From: Pseudomonas sp. J452 | GTDB lineage: Bacteria > Pseudomonadota > Gammaproteobacteria > Pseudomonadales > Pseudomonadaceae | NCBI RefSeq assembly: GCF_024666525.1 | Contig: NZ_CP088294.1 | Coordinates: 310,001 to 374,000, forward strand | Length of the DNA: 64,000 nucleotides | Direction: 5' to 3' | Part shown: positions 10,182 to 20,588 of the stretch, in pieces | Layout: the number at the start of each line of letters is the position of its first letter | Position numbering within the stretch: position 1 is the stretch's first letter | Notes under the pieces: model-generated | Database searches by the model: none | The model's input: only the letters and a program-made list of their open reading frames with translations | Told to the model about the DNA's origin: nothing | Program-made: the position numbers and the translations under genes

Positions 10182-10940
10182 ATGGAACTCAAAGACAAAG
10201 TCATCATCATCACTGGCGGCTGCCAGGGCCTGGGTCGCGCCATGGGCGAATACCTGGCCGCCAAGGGCGCCAAGCTGGCCCTGGTCGACCTCAACCAGGA
10301 AAAGCTCGACGAAGCCGTGGCTGCCTGCAAGGCCGCCGGTGGTGACGCCCGCGCCTATATCTGCAACGTGGCCAACGAAGAGCAGGTCACCCACACCGTG
10401 GCGCAGATCGCCGACGACTTCGGTGCGATCAACGGCCTGGTCAACAACGCCGGCATCCTGCGCGACGGCCTGACCATCAAGGTCAAGGACGGCGAGCTGA
10501 GCAAGATGAGCCTGGCCCAGTGGCAGTCGGTGATCGACGTCAACCTGACCGGCGTGTTCCTCTGCACCCGCGAAGTGGCGGCGAAGATGATCGAGCTGAA
10601 GAACCAGGGCGCGATCATCAACATCTCTTCCATCTCCCGTGCCGGTAACGTTGGCCAGGCCAACTACTCCGCAGCCAAGGCCGGCGTCGCCGCCGACACC
10701 GTGGTCTGGGCCAAGGAACTGGCGCGCTACGGCATCCGTGTCGCTGGCGTCGCTCCGGGCTTCATCGAAACCGAGATGACCGGCAGCATGAAGCCGGAAG
10801 CCCTGGAGAAGATGACCTCCGGCATTCCGCTCAAGCGCATGGGCAAGCCGACCGAGATCGCTCACTCGGTGGCCTATATCCTGGAAAACGACTATTACAC
10901 CGGTCGGATCCTGGAACTGGACGGCGGCCTACGCCTCTGA
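10182..10940 (+). CDS. Short-chain dehydrogenase/reductase (FabG-like)
   Basis: A 252-residue cytosolic NAD(P)-dependent oxidoreductase. It has the Rossmann glycine motif [12 protein letters not shown] (from residue 11), NNAG at 88-91, and the catalytic Ser150, Tyr162 and Lys166 in the order S-x11-YxxxK. The C-terminus ([12 protein letters not shown]) is typical of classical SDRs that act as 3-ketoacyl or secondary-alcohol reductases. An ATG at 10182 with AGAGGGG upstream was chosen over a long upstream extension that would overlap the divergent gene. Substrate unknown. It is followed by a degenerate intergenic repeat and a terminator. Confidence 0.9.
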   Translation: MELKDKVIIITGGCQGLGRAMGEYLAAKGAKLALVDLNQEKLDEAVAACKAAGGDARAYICNVANEEQVTHTVAQIADDFGAINGLVNNAGILRDGLTIKVKDGELSKMSLAQWQSVIDVNLTGVFLCTREVAAKMIELKNQGAIINISSISRAGNVGQANYSAAKAGVAADTVVWAKELARYGIRVAGVAPGFIETEMTGSMKPEALEKMTSGIPLKRMGKPTEIAHSVAYILENDYYTGRILELDGGLRL

Positions 10941-10949
10941 TCTGTTTCG

Positions 10950-11065
10950 ACTTGCTGCGCGTCGGCCAGCCGTCGTTGGAAGCACTCGCGGGCTTGCTCA
11001 TTTACAGCGCGTAAACTCCGCGCCCGCGAGCGCTTCCGCCTAGGCTGGCTCTAGCTCGCAGAGTC
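10950..11065 (-). repeat. Degenerate copy of an intergenic repeat family (copy 1)
   Basis: The stretch including GTCGGCCAG, TGCTCATTTACA, GTAAACTCCGCG and CTGGCTCTAGCTC matches, in inverted orientation, the repeat at 12245-12391. The match covers about 100 bp with several small differences and indels. Its ends are less well preserved than in copy 2. It sits directly behind the SDR stop. Confidence 0.75.
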
Positions 11066-11091
11066 GAGACTGAGTATCGTAGAGAACACAA

Positions 11092-11117
11092 AAAAGCCCC
11101 GCTTCGACGGGGCTTTT
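11092..11117. terminator. Bidirectional terminator
   Basis: Stem AGCCCCG-CTTCGA-CGGGGCT with A-run and T-run flanks. It serves the SDR gene on the plus strand and the DUF481 gene on the minus strand. Confidence 0.9.
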
Positions 11118-11132
11118 TTGTGGGGGAAGGAA

Positions 11133-12140
11133 TTACCAGCCGACGCCCAGACCGAGCATGTAGCGGCGCTCGTCGGTATCGCCATTCTCGCTGACAACCT
11201 TGTCCCACTCGGCCTTGAGGCTCAGCGCCGCCCAGCTGTTGAGCTTGTAGCGCACGCCGGCCTCGGTATCGATGATGTAGTCGATCTCGTCGATGAAGGG
11301 CGCGCCCAGCTCGCCCTGGCTGTACAACTCGATGTTGTTGCCGATCAACTTGCGCTTGTAGTCCCACTCCATGGCTGCCGAGTTGAAGTGCTCGCTCTCG
11401 CCATTGGCAAACACGAAGTCGTTGCGGTTGAGCAGACCGGCCATGGAGAAGGCGCCGAGGGCATCGTCCCAGAACTGGTAGCCAGGACCAGTACCGACGG
11501 TACGCTGAATCTGCAGATCATCCATACGGTCGTGGGTGTACTTGAGCTGGCCCTGCCAGTAGAACTGCTTGGTGAGGAAGCGATCGAGGTCGTAGTCGAG
11601 TTCGATTCGGTCGGTCTTCTTCTCGTCGTCCTTGATCTCATGATCGTATTCGGCACCGAAACTGTGGCGCCAGGCGCCGTGGCGGGCCTGGGTGGCGAGG
11701 TCGATGTCGTAGTCCTTCACATCATTTTCCGCGCTCTTGTAGTCGGCGGAAAAATCCACACGCCCGGTCCAGAGCAAGTCCTGCACCAGCGGCTTGGGCG
11801 GCAGGATCTGGGCAATCGAGGCCAGCGCCACCACTTTTGGCGCCTCTCCATTGACCAGTTCGACCTGGCCCTCACCTGCCGGTTTCAGCGACTTGGCCCG
11901 CTCGCCGGTGAAGTCATCCTGTTTGACCAGCAGCTCGCGTTCGCTTTCCAGGGTGGCGACCTTGAGCAGATCAAGGGTGATCGAGCCGGCATAGTCGGTT
12001 TTCAGCAGCAGCTTGCCGCCATCGACCAGTTCGATAGTGCCGGTGAGCTTGTCACCGTTCTTCAGCCACACGGTATCGGCAATCAACGGAGTGGAGATGG
12101 CGGCCAGCGCCAGGCACAGCAGGGAACGGGAAACAGTCAT
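11133..12140 (-). CDS. DUF481 (YdiY-like) outer-membrane beta-barrel protein, paralogue 1
   Basis: A 335-residue exported protein. A signal peptide (about 1-21, ending in LIADT) is followed by a short Sm-like beta region (TVWLKNGDKLTGTIELVDGG) and then alternating amphipathic strands with many aromatic residues, ending GLGVGW, as in DUF481/YdiY proteins predicted to form an outer-membrane barrel. The function is unknown. It shares about half its residues with the next gene, including the phrases TVWLxNGD, DGGKL, GTGPGYxFWDD, EWDYKR and the terminal GLGVGW, so the two are tandem duplicates. The pair transcribes on the minus strand with a repeat element between them. Confidence 0.88.
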   Translation of the reverse strand: MTVSRSLLCLALAAISTPLIADTVWLKNGDKLTGTIELVDGGKLLLKTDYAGSITLDLLKVATLESERELLVKQDDFTGERAKSLKPAGEGQVELVNGEAPKVVALASIAQILPPKPLVQDLLWTGRVDFSADYKSAENDVKDYDIDLATQARHGAWRHSFGAEYDHEIKDDEKKTDRIELDYDLDRFLTKQFYWQGQLKYTHDRMDDLQIQRTVGTGPGYQFWDDALGAFSMAGLLNRNDFVFANGESEHFNSAAMEWDYKRKLIGNNIELYSQGELGAPFIDEIDYIIDTEAGVRYKLNSWAALSLKAEWDKVVSENGDTDERRYMLGLGVGW

Positions 12141-12244
12141 TGGCGGGCAATCGGCTCAGTTGGGCAAAAAGGCCGGCATTATCCGCACGCCAGCCGGCAG
12201 AGCAAGCACTGACCGACGATTGCTCCGTGAGTTCCAGAAAGCGC

Positions 12245-12391
12245 GTAGAACCTGTTTAGGATCTTTTGAGCTAGAGCCAGGCAAGGCGAAGTTGGGCGAG
12301 GACGCGGAGTTTACGGAGTGTAAATGAGCAGGCCGAGCCCAATTTCAACGCAGCATGGCCGACGATCAAGAGTTCCAAAACTGGTTCTTAC
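12245..12391 (+). repeat. MITE-like intergenic repeat with imperfect terminal inverted repeats (copy 2)
   Basis: The left end GTAGAACCTGTTTAGGATCT and the reverse complement of the right end (GTAAGAACCAGTTTTGGAAC) are similar but imperfect, so the unit looks like a small non-autonomous element of about 145 bp. The interior matches copy 1 (10950-11065) in the opposite orientation. Its right end contributes the TAA stop codon of the upstream DUF481 gene. No coding potential. Confidence 0.7.
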
Positions 12392-13383
12392 CAGCCAACC
12401 CCTAGCCCAATCAAATAACGCTGCTCCGAATAGGTGTTGCCCAGCCCCCGCAACTGGTCCAACTCATAAAGCAGCGACAGCCGGGCCCAGTCATTCAGGC
12501 GATAGCGCAGGCCGGCCTCGCTGTCGAACACATAGTCGATCTCGTCGATCTGCGGCACCTGCAGTTCGGCCGTGCTGTAAAACTCCAGCCGCGTCCCCCA
12601 CAGCTGGCGTTTGTAGTCCCACTCCAGCGACCAGGTATCGAACGCCAACTCACCGAGTGGCGAGTCCAGGCGAACGCGATTGACCTGGCCGACCAGGTCG
12701 AAACGCCCCAGCTCGTCATCCCAGAAACGATAGCCGGGGCCAGTGCCGAAAATACGCTGGCGGTTGATGTCCTCGAACTGATCCTCATCCTGCTCATAGC
12801 CGGTACGCCAGAACCAATGATCGGTGAGGAAACGGTCGAGGTCGTATTCCAGCTCCCAGTTGTCTTCTTTCTCCTCGTCGTTCTTGGTCTCGTGCTCCAG
12901 CTGGCCATTCAGCACATGACGCCAGCGACCGTGCTCGACCCGCGTATTGGCCTTGACCTTGAACTCGTCGGTGCTGTCCTCATTGCGCTCCAGATCCAGC
13001 TTGGCATCGAGGTTGCCTTCCCACAGGCGATCCTTGAGCAATGGTCGCGGCGGCACCAGGCGGCTGATGCTGGACAGCGGCACCGTCTCGTTGCGGCTGC
13101 CGACCACGGTCACCAGGCCCGGCCCAGCCGCCTGCAAACCTTCACTGCTTTCGCTGTCGAGCCCGACCCGGCGCAACATCAGGGGTTTGTCCGAGCGCAG
13201 GGTGTCGATATCCTTCCAGTCGATCAGCACGCGCCCGGCATACTTGGTTTTCAGGGCCAGCTTGCCGCCGTCGAGCAGGAGGATCTCGCCGCTCAGGCGG
13301 TCACCATTATTCAGCCAGACGGTGTCCGCCCATGCCGGCCAGGCGAGCCAGAGAACAGTCGAAAGCAGGAAGCGCAGCAGCAT
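12388..13383 (-). CDS. DUF481 (YdiY-like) outer-membrane beta-barrel protein, paralogue 2
   Basis: 331 residues with the same architecture as its neighbour: a signal peptide (about 1-19, WLAWPAWADT), the TVWLNNGDRLSG beta segment, a charged linker rich in Glu/Asp (HETKNDEEKEDNWELEYD) and a barrel region ending IGLGVGW. The ATG at 13383 is preferred to an in-frame TTG two codons earlier. That start codon shares the tetranucleotide CATG with the start of the divergent alkyltransferase-like gene, so the two 5' ends overlap by 2 bp. Function unknown. Confidence 0.87.
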   Translation of the reverse strand: MLLRFLLSTVLWLAWPAWADTVWLNNGDRLSGEILLLDGGKLALKTKYAGRVLIDWKDIDTLRSDKPLMLRRVGLDSESSEGLQAAGPGLVTVVGSRNETVPLSSISRLVPPRPLLKDRLWEGNLDAKLDLERNEDSTDEFKVKANTRVEHGRWRHVLNGQLEHETKNDEEKEDNWELEYDLDRFLTDHWFWRTGYEQDEDQFEDINRQRIFGTGPGYRFWDDELGRFDLVGQVNRVRLDSPLGELAFDTWSLEWDYKRQLWGTRLEFYSTAELQVPQIDEIDYVFDSEAGLRYRLNDWARLSLLYELDQLRGLGNTYSEQRYLIGLGVGW

Positions 13384-13774
13384 GAGCAAGACACCGGTAA
13401 CCGAACGGGGAATCGTCGCAGAGCATGCCCCCGCCCTCGACCCGACGGCAAGCGCCGAGGGCCGGCGAGCCGCGCTCTATCTGCTGTTGTCACAGATTCC
13501 GGCGGGCAAGGTCACCAGCTACGGCGAGCTGGCGGCCCTGGCCGGACTCGGCCGTGCCGCGCGCTGGGTGGGCCGCACGCTCAGCCAGCTGCCACCCGAT
13601 ACGCGCCTGCCCTGGCACCGCGTGCTCGGTGCCGGCGGGCGCCTGAGCCTGCCGGCCGGCAGCCCGAGTGGTGACGAGCAGCGCGCGCGGCTGCGCGAAG
13701 AAGGCCTGACCATCCGCAACAACCGCGTCGATATGCGCCGCCACGGCTGGCGCCCAATGGAGCTCAGCGGCTAG
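13382..13774 (+). CDS. Alkyltransferase-like (ATL) DNA-lesion-binding protein
   Basis: 130 residues resembling the C-terminal DNA-binding domain of O6-methylguanine-DNA methyltransferases (IPAGKVTSYGELAALAG, about 39-55; ARWVGRTL, about 60-67). The catalytic PCHRV motif reads PWHRV (Trp78). The methyl-accepting Cys is therefore missing, which defines ATL proteins: they bind alkylated guanine and recruit nucleotide-excision repair instead of repairing directly. The ATG at 13382 overlaps the start codon of the divergent DUF481 gene; no strong ribosome-binding site is visible, and the first 25 residues are less family-like. The TAG stop belongs to the CTAG flanking the repeat element at 13771. 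Confidence 0.85.
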   Translation: MSKTPVTERGIVAEHAPALDPTASAEGRRAALYLLLSQIPAGKVTSYGELAALAGLGRAARWVGRTLSQLPPDTRLPWHRVLGAGGRLSLPAGSPSGDEQRARLREEGLTIRNNRVDMRRHGWRPMELSG

Positions 13775-14305
13775 GGTCTGTTGCCGTTTCGCCGCGACCG
13801 CGACGGAGCCTGTTTTTGCGCGGGGCTAGGCGCGAGACGCGAGGTTTGGTCGTCCAAATGAGCTGTCGAGTAACGACGTCCCGCGCAAAAACAGGCCCGT
13901 CCCTTCGGGTTGCGCGGAAAATCTCGCCATGCGTCGTTGCGGGACTTGGCAAGGGATCACCATTACCTGCGTCCCACGCCTAGGGTCTGTTCCCGTTTCG
14001 TTCACGGCCGCGACGGAGCCTGCTTTTGCGCGGGGCTAGGCGCGAGACGCGAAGTTTGGTCGTCCAAATGAGCTGTCGAGTAACGACGTCCCGCGCAAAA
14101 ACGGGCCCGTCCCTGCGGGTTGCGCGCACAATCGCGCCATGCGTCGTTGCGGGACTTGCCAAGGGAATGACCATTGCCTGCGTCCCACGCCTAGCCTGGC
14201 GCGATTTTGCGCAGCAACGCGGTTCGCGAACGAAACGGGAACAGACCCTAGGGGCGAGATTTTTCGCTGCAACGCGGCTTGCGCCGAAACGGCAACAGAC
14301 CCTAG
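13771..14305. mobile_element. Older MITE-like element, interrupted by a second copy
   Basis: The left end CTAGGGTCTGTTGCCGTTTC and the right end GAAACGGCAACAGACCCTAG are exact inverse complements, with the CTAG at each outer edge as a presumed 4-bp target duplication. Removing the inner copy leaves about 267 bp. No transposase is encoded, so it is non-autonomous. The interior contains a further inverted segment (TTTTTGCGCGGGG ... CCCGCGCAAAAA). It fills the gap between the ATL gene and ampG; apart from these elements I see nothing else in 13775-14343. Confidence 0.85.
13980..14251. mobile_element. Younger MITE-like copy inserted in the older one at CTAG
   Basis: Terminal inverted repeats CTAGGGTCTGTTCCCGTTTC (from 13980) and GAAACGGGAACAGACCCTAG (to 14251). 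The flanking CTAGs (13980-13983 and 14248-14251) are a duplication of one CTAG in the host copy: this younger copy still holds the intact site at 14191-14194, in the same context (CGTCCCACGC-CTAG). The two copies are about 90 percent alike by eye over the shared left 210 bp. Confidence 0.85.
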
Positions 14306-14343
14306 AGTGCGCCCTTTGTTTCGCTTACCCCCAGACCTTGCCC

Positions 14344-15957
14344 ATGCCCCGTAAATCCTGGCGCGCCGCCCTCGCCACCTATGCCCATCCGGCCTCGCTG
14401 GCCCTGCTGTTGCTGGGCTTTGCCGCCGGTTTGCCGTACATGCTGGTGTTTTCCACCCTGTCGGTGTGGCTGCGTGAGGCCGGCGTCGCCCACCAGACCA
14501 TCGGCTACGCCAGCCTGATCGGCCTGGCCTACGCCTTCAAATGGGTCTGGGCACCGATGCTCGACCAGTGGCGCCTGCCGCTGCTGGGCAAGCTGGGCCG
14601 CCGCCGCTCCTGGCTGGTGCTGTCGCAGGTGCTGGTGGCAGTAGGGTTGATCGGCATGGCGCTGTGCGACCCACAGCAGCATCTGTCCTGGCTGATTGGC
14701 GTGGCCGTGGTAGTGGCCTTCGCCTCGGCCACCCAGGACATTGCGGTGGATGCCTACCGCCTGGAAATCGTCGACGACAACCGCCAGGCCGCTCTGGCCG
14801 CCAGCTACATGGCCGGCTACCGGGTCGCCGCGCTGCTCGCCACCGCCGGCGCGCTGTATTTCGCCGGCTGGTTCGGCGCGGTGGATGGCAACTATCAGCA
14901 TGGAGCCTGGGCCAGCACCTACCTGCTGTTCGCCATGCTCATGCTGCCGGGGCTGTTCACCACGCTGTGGATGCGCGAGCCACCGGTACCGCTGAAGACG
15001 CAGATTTCCGCCGCGCGCTACGGCCTCTACCACCAGTTGGCCTCGGTGCTGGTGCTGATCCTGCTGCTGATCTCGGTGCCAGCGATGTTCACCCAGCTGT
15101 TCAAGAGCGACATCCTGCTGGCCCTGCAAGGCGCCATCGGCCCACTGGAACTGCTGCGCGAGGATCGCGCCTTCCTGCGCTTCCTGCTCTACACCATCCT
15201 CACCAGCCTGTGCCTGTCGGCCATGGGCCGGCGCAGCCTGGCGCCGGTGCTGACGCCAATCAACGACTTCATCCTGCGCTACCGCTGGCAGGCCCTGTTG
15301 CTGCTGGGCCTGATCGCCACCTATCGCATGTCCGATACGGTGATGGGGGTGATGGCCAACGTCTTCTACATCGACATGGGCTTTGCCAAGAGCCAGATCG
15401 CCAGCGTCAGCAAGCTGTTCGGCCTGTTCATGACCCTGTTCGGCGCGGCGATGGGCGGCCTGCTGATCGTGCGCTTCGGCATCCTGCCGATCCTGCTGAT
15501 CGGTGGTGCTGCTTCGGCCGGCACCAACCTGCTGTTCGCCCTGCTCGCCGGCCTGGGGGTGATCAGCGACAGCAGCTTCGCCGGGCAGAACGTCCTCGAC
15601 CTGTTGCAGGCGCTGAACCCGCACATGCTGATGTTGGTGGTGACCATCACCCTCGATAACTTCAGCTCCGGGCTGGCCACGGCGGCTTTTGTCGCTTACC
15701 TGTCGAGCCTGACCAACCTGAAGTTCTCTGCCACCCAGTACGCCCTGCTCAGCTCTATCATGCTGCTGCTACCGCGCCTGGTCGGCGGCTCGTCCGGCCT
15801 GATGGTGGAGAAGCTCGGCTATGCCCAGTTCTTCCTCGTCACGGCCCTGCTTGGCATTCCAACGCTGCTGCTGATTCTCGTGCAGTGGGGCCGCGAGCGC
15901 GGCCAGCCTGAAGGTAACGGCGAAACGCCGCTGCCGAGCAGTGCCGAGCAACCATGA
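14344..15957 (+). CDS. ampG: Muropeptide permease AmpG
   Basis: A 537-residue major-facilitator transporter that imports GlcNAc-anhydro-muropeptides from the periplasm for wall recycling. In pseudomonads it also supplies the signal that induces AmpC beta-lactamase through AmpR. Characteristic stretches are GFAAGLPYMLVF near residue 22, YGFKWVW-like YAFKWVW, and SATQDIAVDAYRLE (about 129-142), a strong AmpG mark. It has 12 or more hydrophobic segments. The ATG at 14344 begins MPRKSWRAALATYAHP as in the family; a longer frame would run into the repeat element and is rejected. No clear ribosome-binding site is seen. The nested repeat ends only 38 bp upstream. Confidence 0.93.
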   Translation: MPRKSWRAALATYAHPASLALLLLGFAAGLPYMLVFSTLSVWLREAGVAHQTIGYASLIGLAYAFKWVWAPMLDQWRLPLLGKLGRRRSWLVLSQVLVAVGLIGMALCDPQQHLSWLIGVAVVVAFASATQDIAVDAYRLEIVDDNRQAALAASYMAGYRVAALLATAGALYFAGWFGAVDGNYQHGAWASTYLLFAMLMLPGLFTTLWMREPPVPLKTQISAARYGLYHQLASVLVLILLLISVPAMFTQLFKSDILLALQGAIGPLELLREDRAFLRFLLYTILTSLCLSAMGRRSLAPVLTPINDFILRYRWQALLLLGLIATYRMSDTVMGVMANVFYIDMGFAKSQIASVSKLFGLFMTLFGAAMGGLLIVRFGILPILLIGGAASAGTNLLFALLAGLGVISDSSFAGQNVLDLLQALNPHMLMLVVTITLDNFSSGLATAAFVAYLSSLTNLKFSATQYALLSSIMLLLPRLVGGSSGLMVEKLGYAQFFLVTALLGIPTLLLILVQWGRERGQPEGNGETPLPSSAEQP

Positions 15958-15984
15958 AAAAGGCCGGCGATTGCCGGCCTTTTT
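15957..15984. terminator. Bidirectional terminator between ampG and yajQ
   Basis: A 12-bp stem AAAAAGGCCGGC / GCCGGCCTTTTT with a GATT loop. It overlaps the last base of ampG and ends 16 bp before the yajQ stop. Confidence 0.9.
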
Positions 15985-15999
15985 CATGCTCACGCGCGC

Positions 16000-16479
16000 T
16001 CAATCGCGGAAGTTGTTGTACTGCAGCGGCATGCCGAATTCCTTGGCACGCAGGACAGCAATGGCTTCCTGCAGGTCATCGCGCTTCTTGCCGGTGATGC
16101 GTACCTGCTCGCCCTGGATGGCGGCCTGCACCTTGAGCTTGGCATCTTTGACATGGGCGACGATCTTCTTCGCCAGCTCCTTGTCGATGCCTTCGCGGAA
16201 GGTCACTTCCTGCTTGATCACCTTGCCGGAGGCGAAGGGATCCTTGAGCTCCATGCACTGGCTGTCGATCTTGCGCTTGACCAGATTAAGCCGCAGGATC
16301 TCCAGCATCTGCTCCAGCATGAAATCGGCTTCGGCGGTCAAGGTAACGGTCTTGTCCTTGCTCTCGAAGCTGCATTTGCCGCGCAGGTCGAAGCGCCGCT
16401 CCAGTTCCTTCACCGCGTTGTCCACGGCGTTGGTCAGTTCGTGTTTATCCAGTTCGGACACCACGTCGAACGAAGGCAT
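16000..16479 (-). CDS. yajQ: YajQ family nucleotide-binding protein
   Basis: A 159-residue cytosolic protein of the DUF520/YajQ family. It starts [11 protein letters not shown], has the conserved DLRGKCSF (about 43-50) and ends in the family-typical [10 protein letters not shown]. Members bind nucleotides, and some (in Xanthomonas and P. aeruginosa) have been reported as cyclic-di-GMP effectors. The start at 16479 has a TGGAGGAAT ribosome-binding site, so an upstream in-frame codon is rejected. The neighbouring divergent gene encodes a degenerate diguanylate cyclase, which makes a c-di-GMP link worth noting but not proven. Confidence 0.95.
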   Translation of the reverse strand: MPSFDVVSELDKHELTNAVDNAVKELERRFDLRGKCSFESKDKTVTLTAEADFMLEQMLEILRLNLVKRKIDSQCMELKDPFASGKVIKQEVTFREGIDKELAKKIVAHVKDAKLKVQAAIQGEQVRITGKKRDDLQEAIAVLRAKEFGMPLQYNNFRD

Positions 16480-16533
16480 GAAATTCCTCCAGATAGACGG
16501 CGCGATCAGTATCACGGACAGAGCGCGCCTGGC

Positions 16534-16563
16534 TTGACGATAAAATTTGCGCGCTCATTATAC
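16534..16563 (+). promoter_or_regulatory. Candidate sigma70 promoter for the receiver-GGDEF gene
   Basis: TTGACG at 16534-16539 and TTATAC at 16558-16563, 18 bp apart. This would give a leader of about 60 nt before the ATG at 16631. The yajQ/GGDEF intergenic region holds nothing else recognisable. Confidence 0.5.
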
Positions 16564-16630
16564 CCACACCAGCATGCGCCGCTCGGCCAAGTACCGAAAG
16601 CGCCCCAGTTTCCTGCCAGCGAGCCCATAA

Positions 16631-18518
<1,888 letters not shown>

Positions 18519-18564
18519 GCCCGCGCTACCCTGCCCTCTACTTTTCCTGCGGAAACCAGCGCCC

Positions 18565-20586
18565 TTGACCCGTCTGCGCCAGCGCCTCGACAACCTGCCG
18601 GTCGGCCGCAAAGTGCTCGCTGCGCTGCTGGTGCTGCTGGCCACCGTGCTGCTGGTGGCCAACCTGGCCTTCATCAGCGCCGCCTACTGGATTTCCCAGG
18701 AAAGCGTGGCGCCCGAGGCCCTGCACACCCTCGGCCGCCTGATCGCCAGCCCGGAAGTCAGCCAGAAGGCCCTGGCCTCACCGACTGCAGCCCAGGCCCT
18801 GCTGCAGAACCTCGACAGCTACAGCCCGCTGCGCGCCGCCGCCCTGTATGACCACAGAGGCATGCGCATCGCTCAGGTGCAGCTGGGCGATGCCCTGCAA
18901 CTCCCCGTGCATAGCGAACTGCTGGAAAGCTGGCGCCAGGGCGAGTTCCGCGCCACCCAGGTAGTCAAGCTGCCACAACCGGGCAAACAGCCCGGCTACC
19001 TGTTGCTGGTCGCCTCCAGCGAGCTGCCTGGAGTGTTCTACACCGGCACCCTGACCGCCAGCGGCGTGATCCTGGCCTTCAGCATCCTGCTCTGGACCCT
19101 GATCGCCCGGCAGATCCGGCGCCTGATCACCCGGCCGATCCGTCATCTGGAAGAACTCACCCGCCAGGTCACCCGCGAGGAGAACTATGCCCTGCGCGTA
19201 GCCCGTGGCAACCAGGACGAGATCGGCAGCCTGGCCGATGCCTTCAACACCATGCTAAGCCGCATGGAAGCCCGCGAACAGCAGCTCAAGCGCGCCCGCG
19301 ATGACGCCCAGGATGCCTTCGACCAGGCCCAGACCCTGGCCGAGGAAACCCGTCACTCCAACCGCAAGCTGGAGCTGGAAGTGCAGGTGCGCGGCAAGAT
19401 CGAGAAGAAGCTCACCGGCTTCCAGAAGTACCTCAACAGCATCATCGACTCCATGCCCTCGGCGCTGATCGCCCTCGACGAGCAGCTCTACGTCACCCAG
19501 TGGAACCAGGAGGCCAGCGCGCTTTCCGGCACCCGCCTGGACGAAGCGCTGAACCAGCCGGTGTTTCTCGCCTTCCCCTCGCTGAAACCCTTTCTGCCGC
19601 AGCTCAAGCGTACCGCCGAGCAGCACAAGGTGGAGAAGGTCGAGCGGGTGACCTGGAACAAGGGCGAAGAGCCCCACCACTATGCCCTGACCTTTTACCC
19701 GCTGATGGGCGGCAGCGGCCGTGGCGTGGTGATCCGCATCGACGACATCACCCAGCGCCTGTCCCTGGAAGACATGATGGTGCAGTCGGAGAAGATGCTT
19801 TCGGTCGGCGGCCTGGCGGCCGGCATGGCCCATGAAATCAACAACCCGCTCGGCGCCATCCTGCACAACGTGCAGAACATCCGCCGCCGGCTTTCCCCGG
19901 AGCTGGCGAAGAACCAGGAGCAGGCAGTGGAGGTCGGCATCGCCCTCGACGATGTCACCGCCTACCTGGAAGCCCGCGAGATCCCCCAGTTGCTCGACGG
20001 CATCCAGCAGGCCGGCTCACGGGCGGCGAAGATCGTCAGCCACATGCTCAGCTTCAGCCGGCGCAGCAACCGGCAGATGGCGCCCTGCCTGCTGCCGGCG
20101 CTGGTCGACCAGGCCCTGGAAATCGCCGGCAACGACTTCGACCTGGCCGACAGCTTCGACTTCAAAACCCTGCTTATCCAGCGCGAATTCGACGAGAACC
20201 TGGGGCCGGTGCCGGCCACCGCCAACGAGCTGGAACAGGTCCTGCTCAACCTGCTGAAGAACGCCGCCCAGGCCATTCACCAGCGCGACGATGAGGACGA
20301 GCCGGGGCGCATCACCCTGCGCACCCGACTCAATCCGCCGTGGGCGGAAATCCAGGTGGAAGACAACGGCATCGGCATGCCCGAGCATGTGCGCAAGCGC
20401 ATCTTCGAACCCTTCTTCACCACCAAGGAAGTCGGCCAGGGCACCGGCCTGGGCCTGTCCGTGTCCTATTTCATCATCACCAACAACCACAAGGGGCAGA
20501 TGGAAGTGCACTCCACACCGGGCCAGGGCACCTGCTTCACCCTGCGCCTGCCCCTGACTCCCAGCAGCGAAAGCACGAGCATCTGA
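18565..20586 (+). CDS. Membrane sensor histidine kinase (orphan, PA4398-like)
   Basis: 673 residues starting at TTG ([17 protein letters not shown]). Order: transmembrane helix (about 16-42), periplasmic domain (45-165), second helix (about 168-190), HAMP (190-245), a coiled-coil stretch (230-285), a PAS domain (about 290-405), HisKA with phospho-acceptor His423 in [14 protein letters not shown], an unusually long insert, and HATPase with [10 protein letters not shown] and the [10 protein letters not shown] box. No regulator gene is adjacent, so its partner is encoded elsewhere. The P. aeruginosa orthologue by position has been linked to swarming and biofilm traits. It ends 2 bp before the adenosyltransferase start. 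Confidence 0.9.
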   Translation: MTRLRQRLDNLPVGRKVLAALLVLLATVLLVANLAFISAAYWISQESVAPEALHTLGRLIASPEVSQKALASPTAAQALLQNLDSYSPLRAAALYDHRGMRIAQVQLGDALQLPVHSELLESWRQGEFRATQVVKLPQPGKQPGYLLLVASSELPGVFYTGTLTASGVILAFSILLWTLIARQIRRLITRPIRHLEELTRQVTREENYALRVARGNQDEIGSLADAFNTMLSRMEAREQQLKRARDDAQDAFDQAQTLAEETRHSNRKLELEVQVRGKIEKKLTGFQKYLNSIIDSMPSALIALDEQLYVTQWNQEASALSGTRLDEALNQPVFLAFPSLKPFLPQLKRTAEQHKVEKVERVTWNKGEEPHHYALTFYPLMGGSGRGVVIRIDDITQRLSLEDMMVQSEKMLSVGGLAAGMAHEINNPLGAILHNVQNIRRRLSPELAKNQEQAVEVGIALDDVTAYLEAREIPQLLDGIQQAGSRAAKIVSHMLSFSRRSNRQMAPCLLPALVDQALEIAGNDFDLADSFDFKTLLIQREFDENLGPVPATANELEQVLLNLLKNAAQAIHQRDDEDEPGRITLRTRLNPPWAEIQVEDNGIGMPEHVRKRIFEPFFTTKEVGQGTGLGLSVSYFIITNNHKGQMEVHSTPGQGTCFTLRLPLTPSSESTSI

Positions 20587-20588
20587 CC

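Noticed and set aside
12324-12683. Open frame starting within the intergenic repeat
   Set aside because: It lies antisense to the DUF481 gene and opens inside a repeat; no family features.
13771-14305. CRISPR array or duplicated gene fragment
   Set aside because: There are only two long copies, nested with terminal inverted repeats and CTAG duplications; no short regular spacers and no coding sequence.
14026-14343. N-terminal extension of ampG into the repeat element
   Set aside because: The added residues come from the mobile repeat and have no AmpG similarity; the ATG at 14344 matches the family start.
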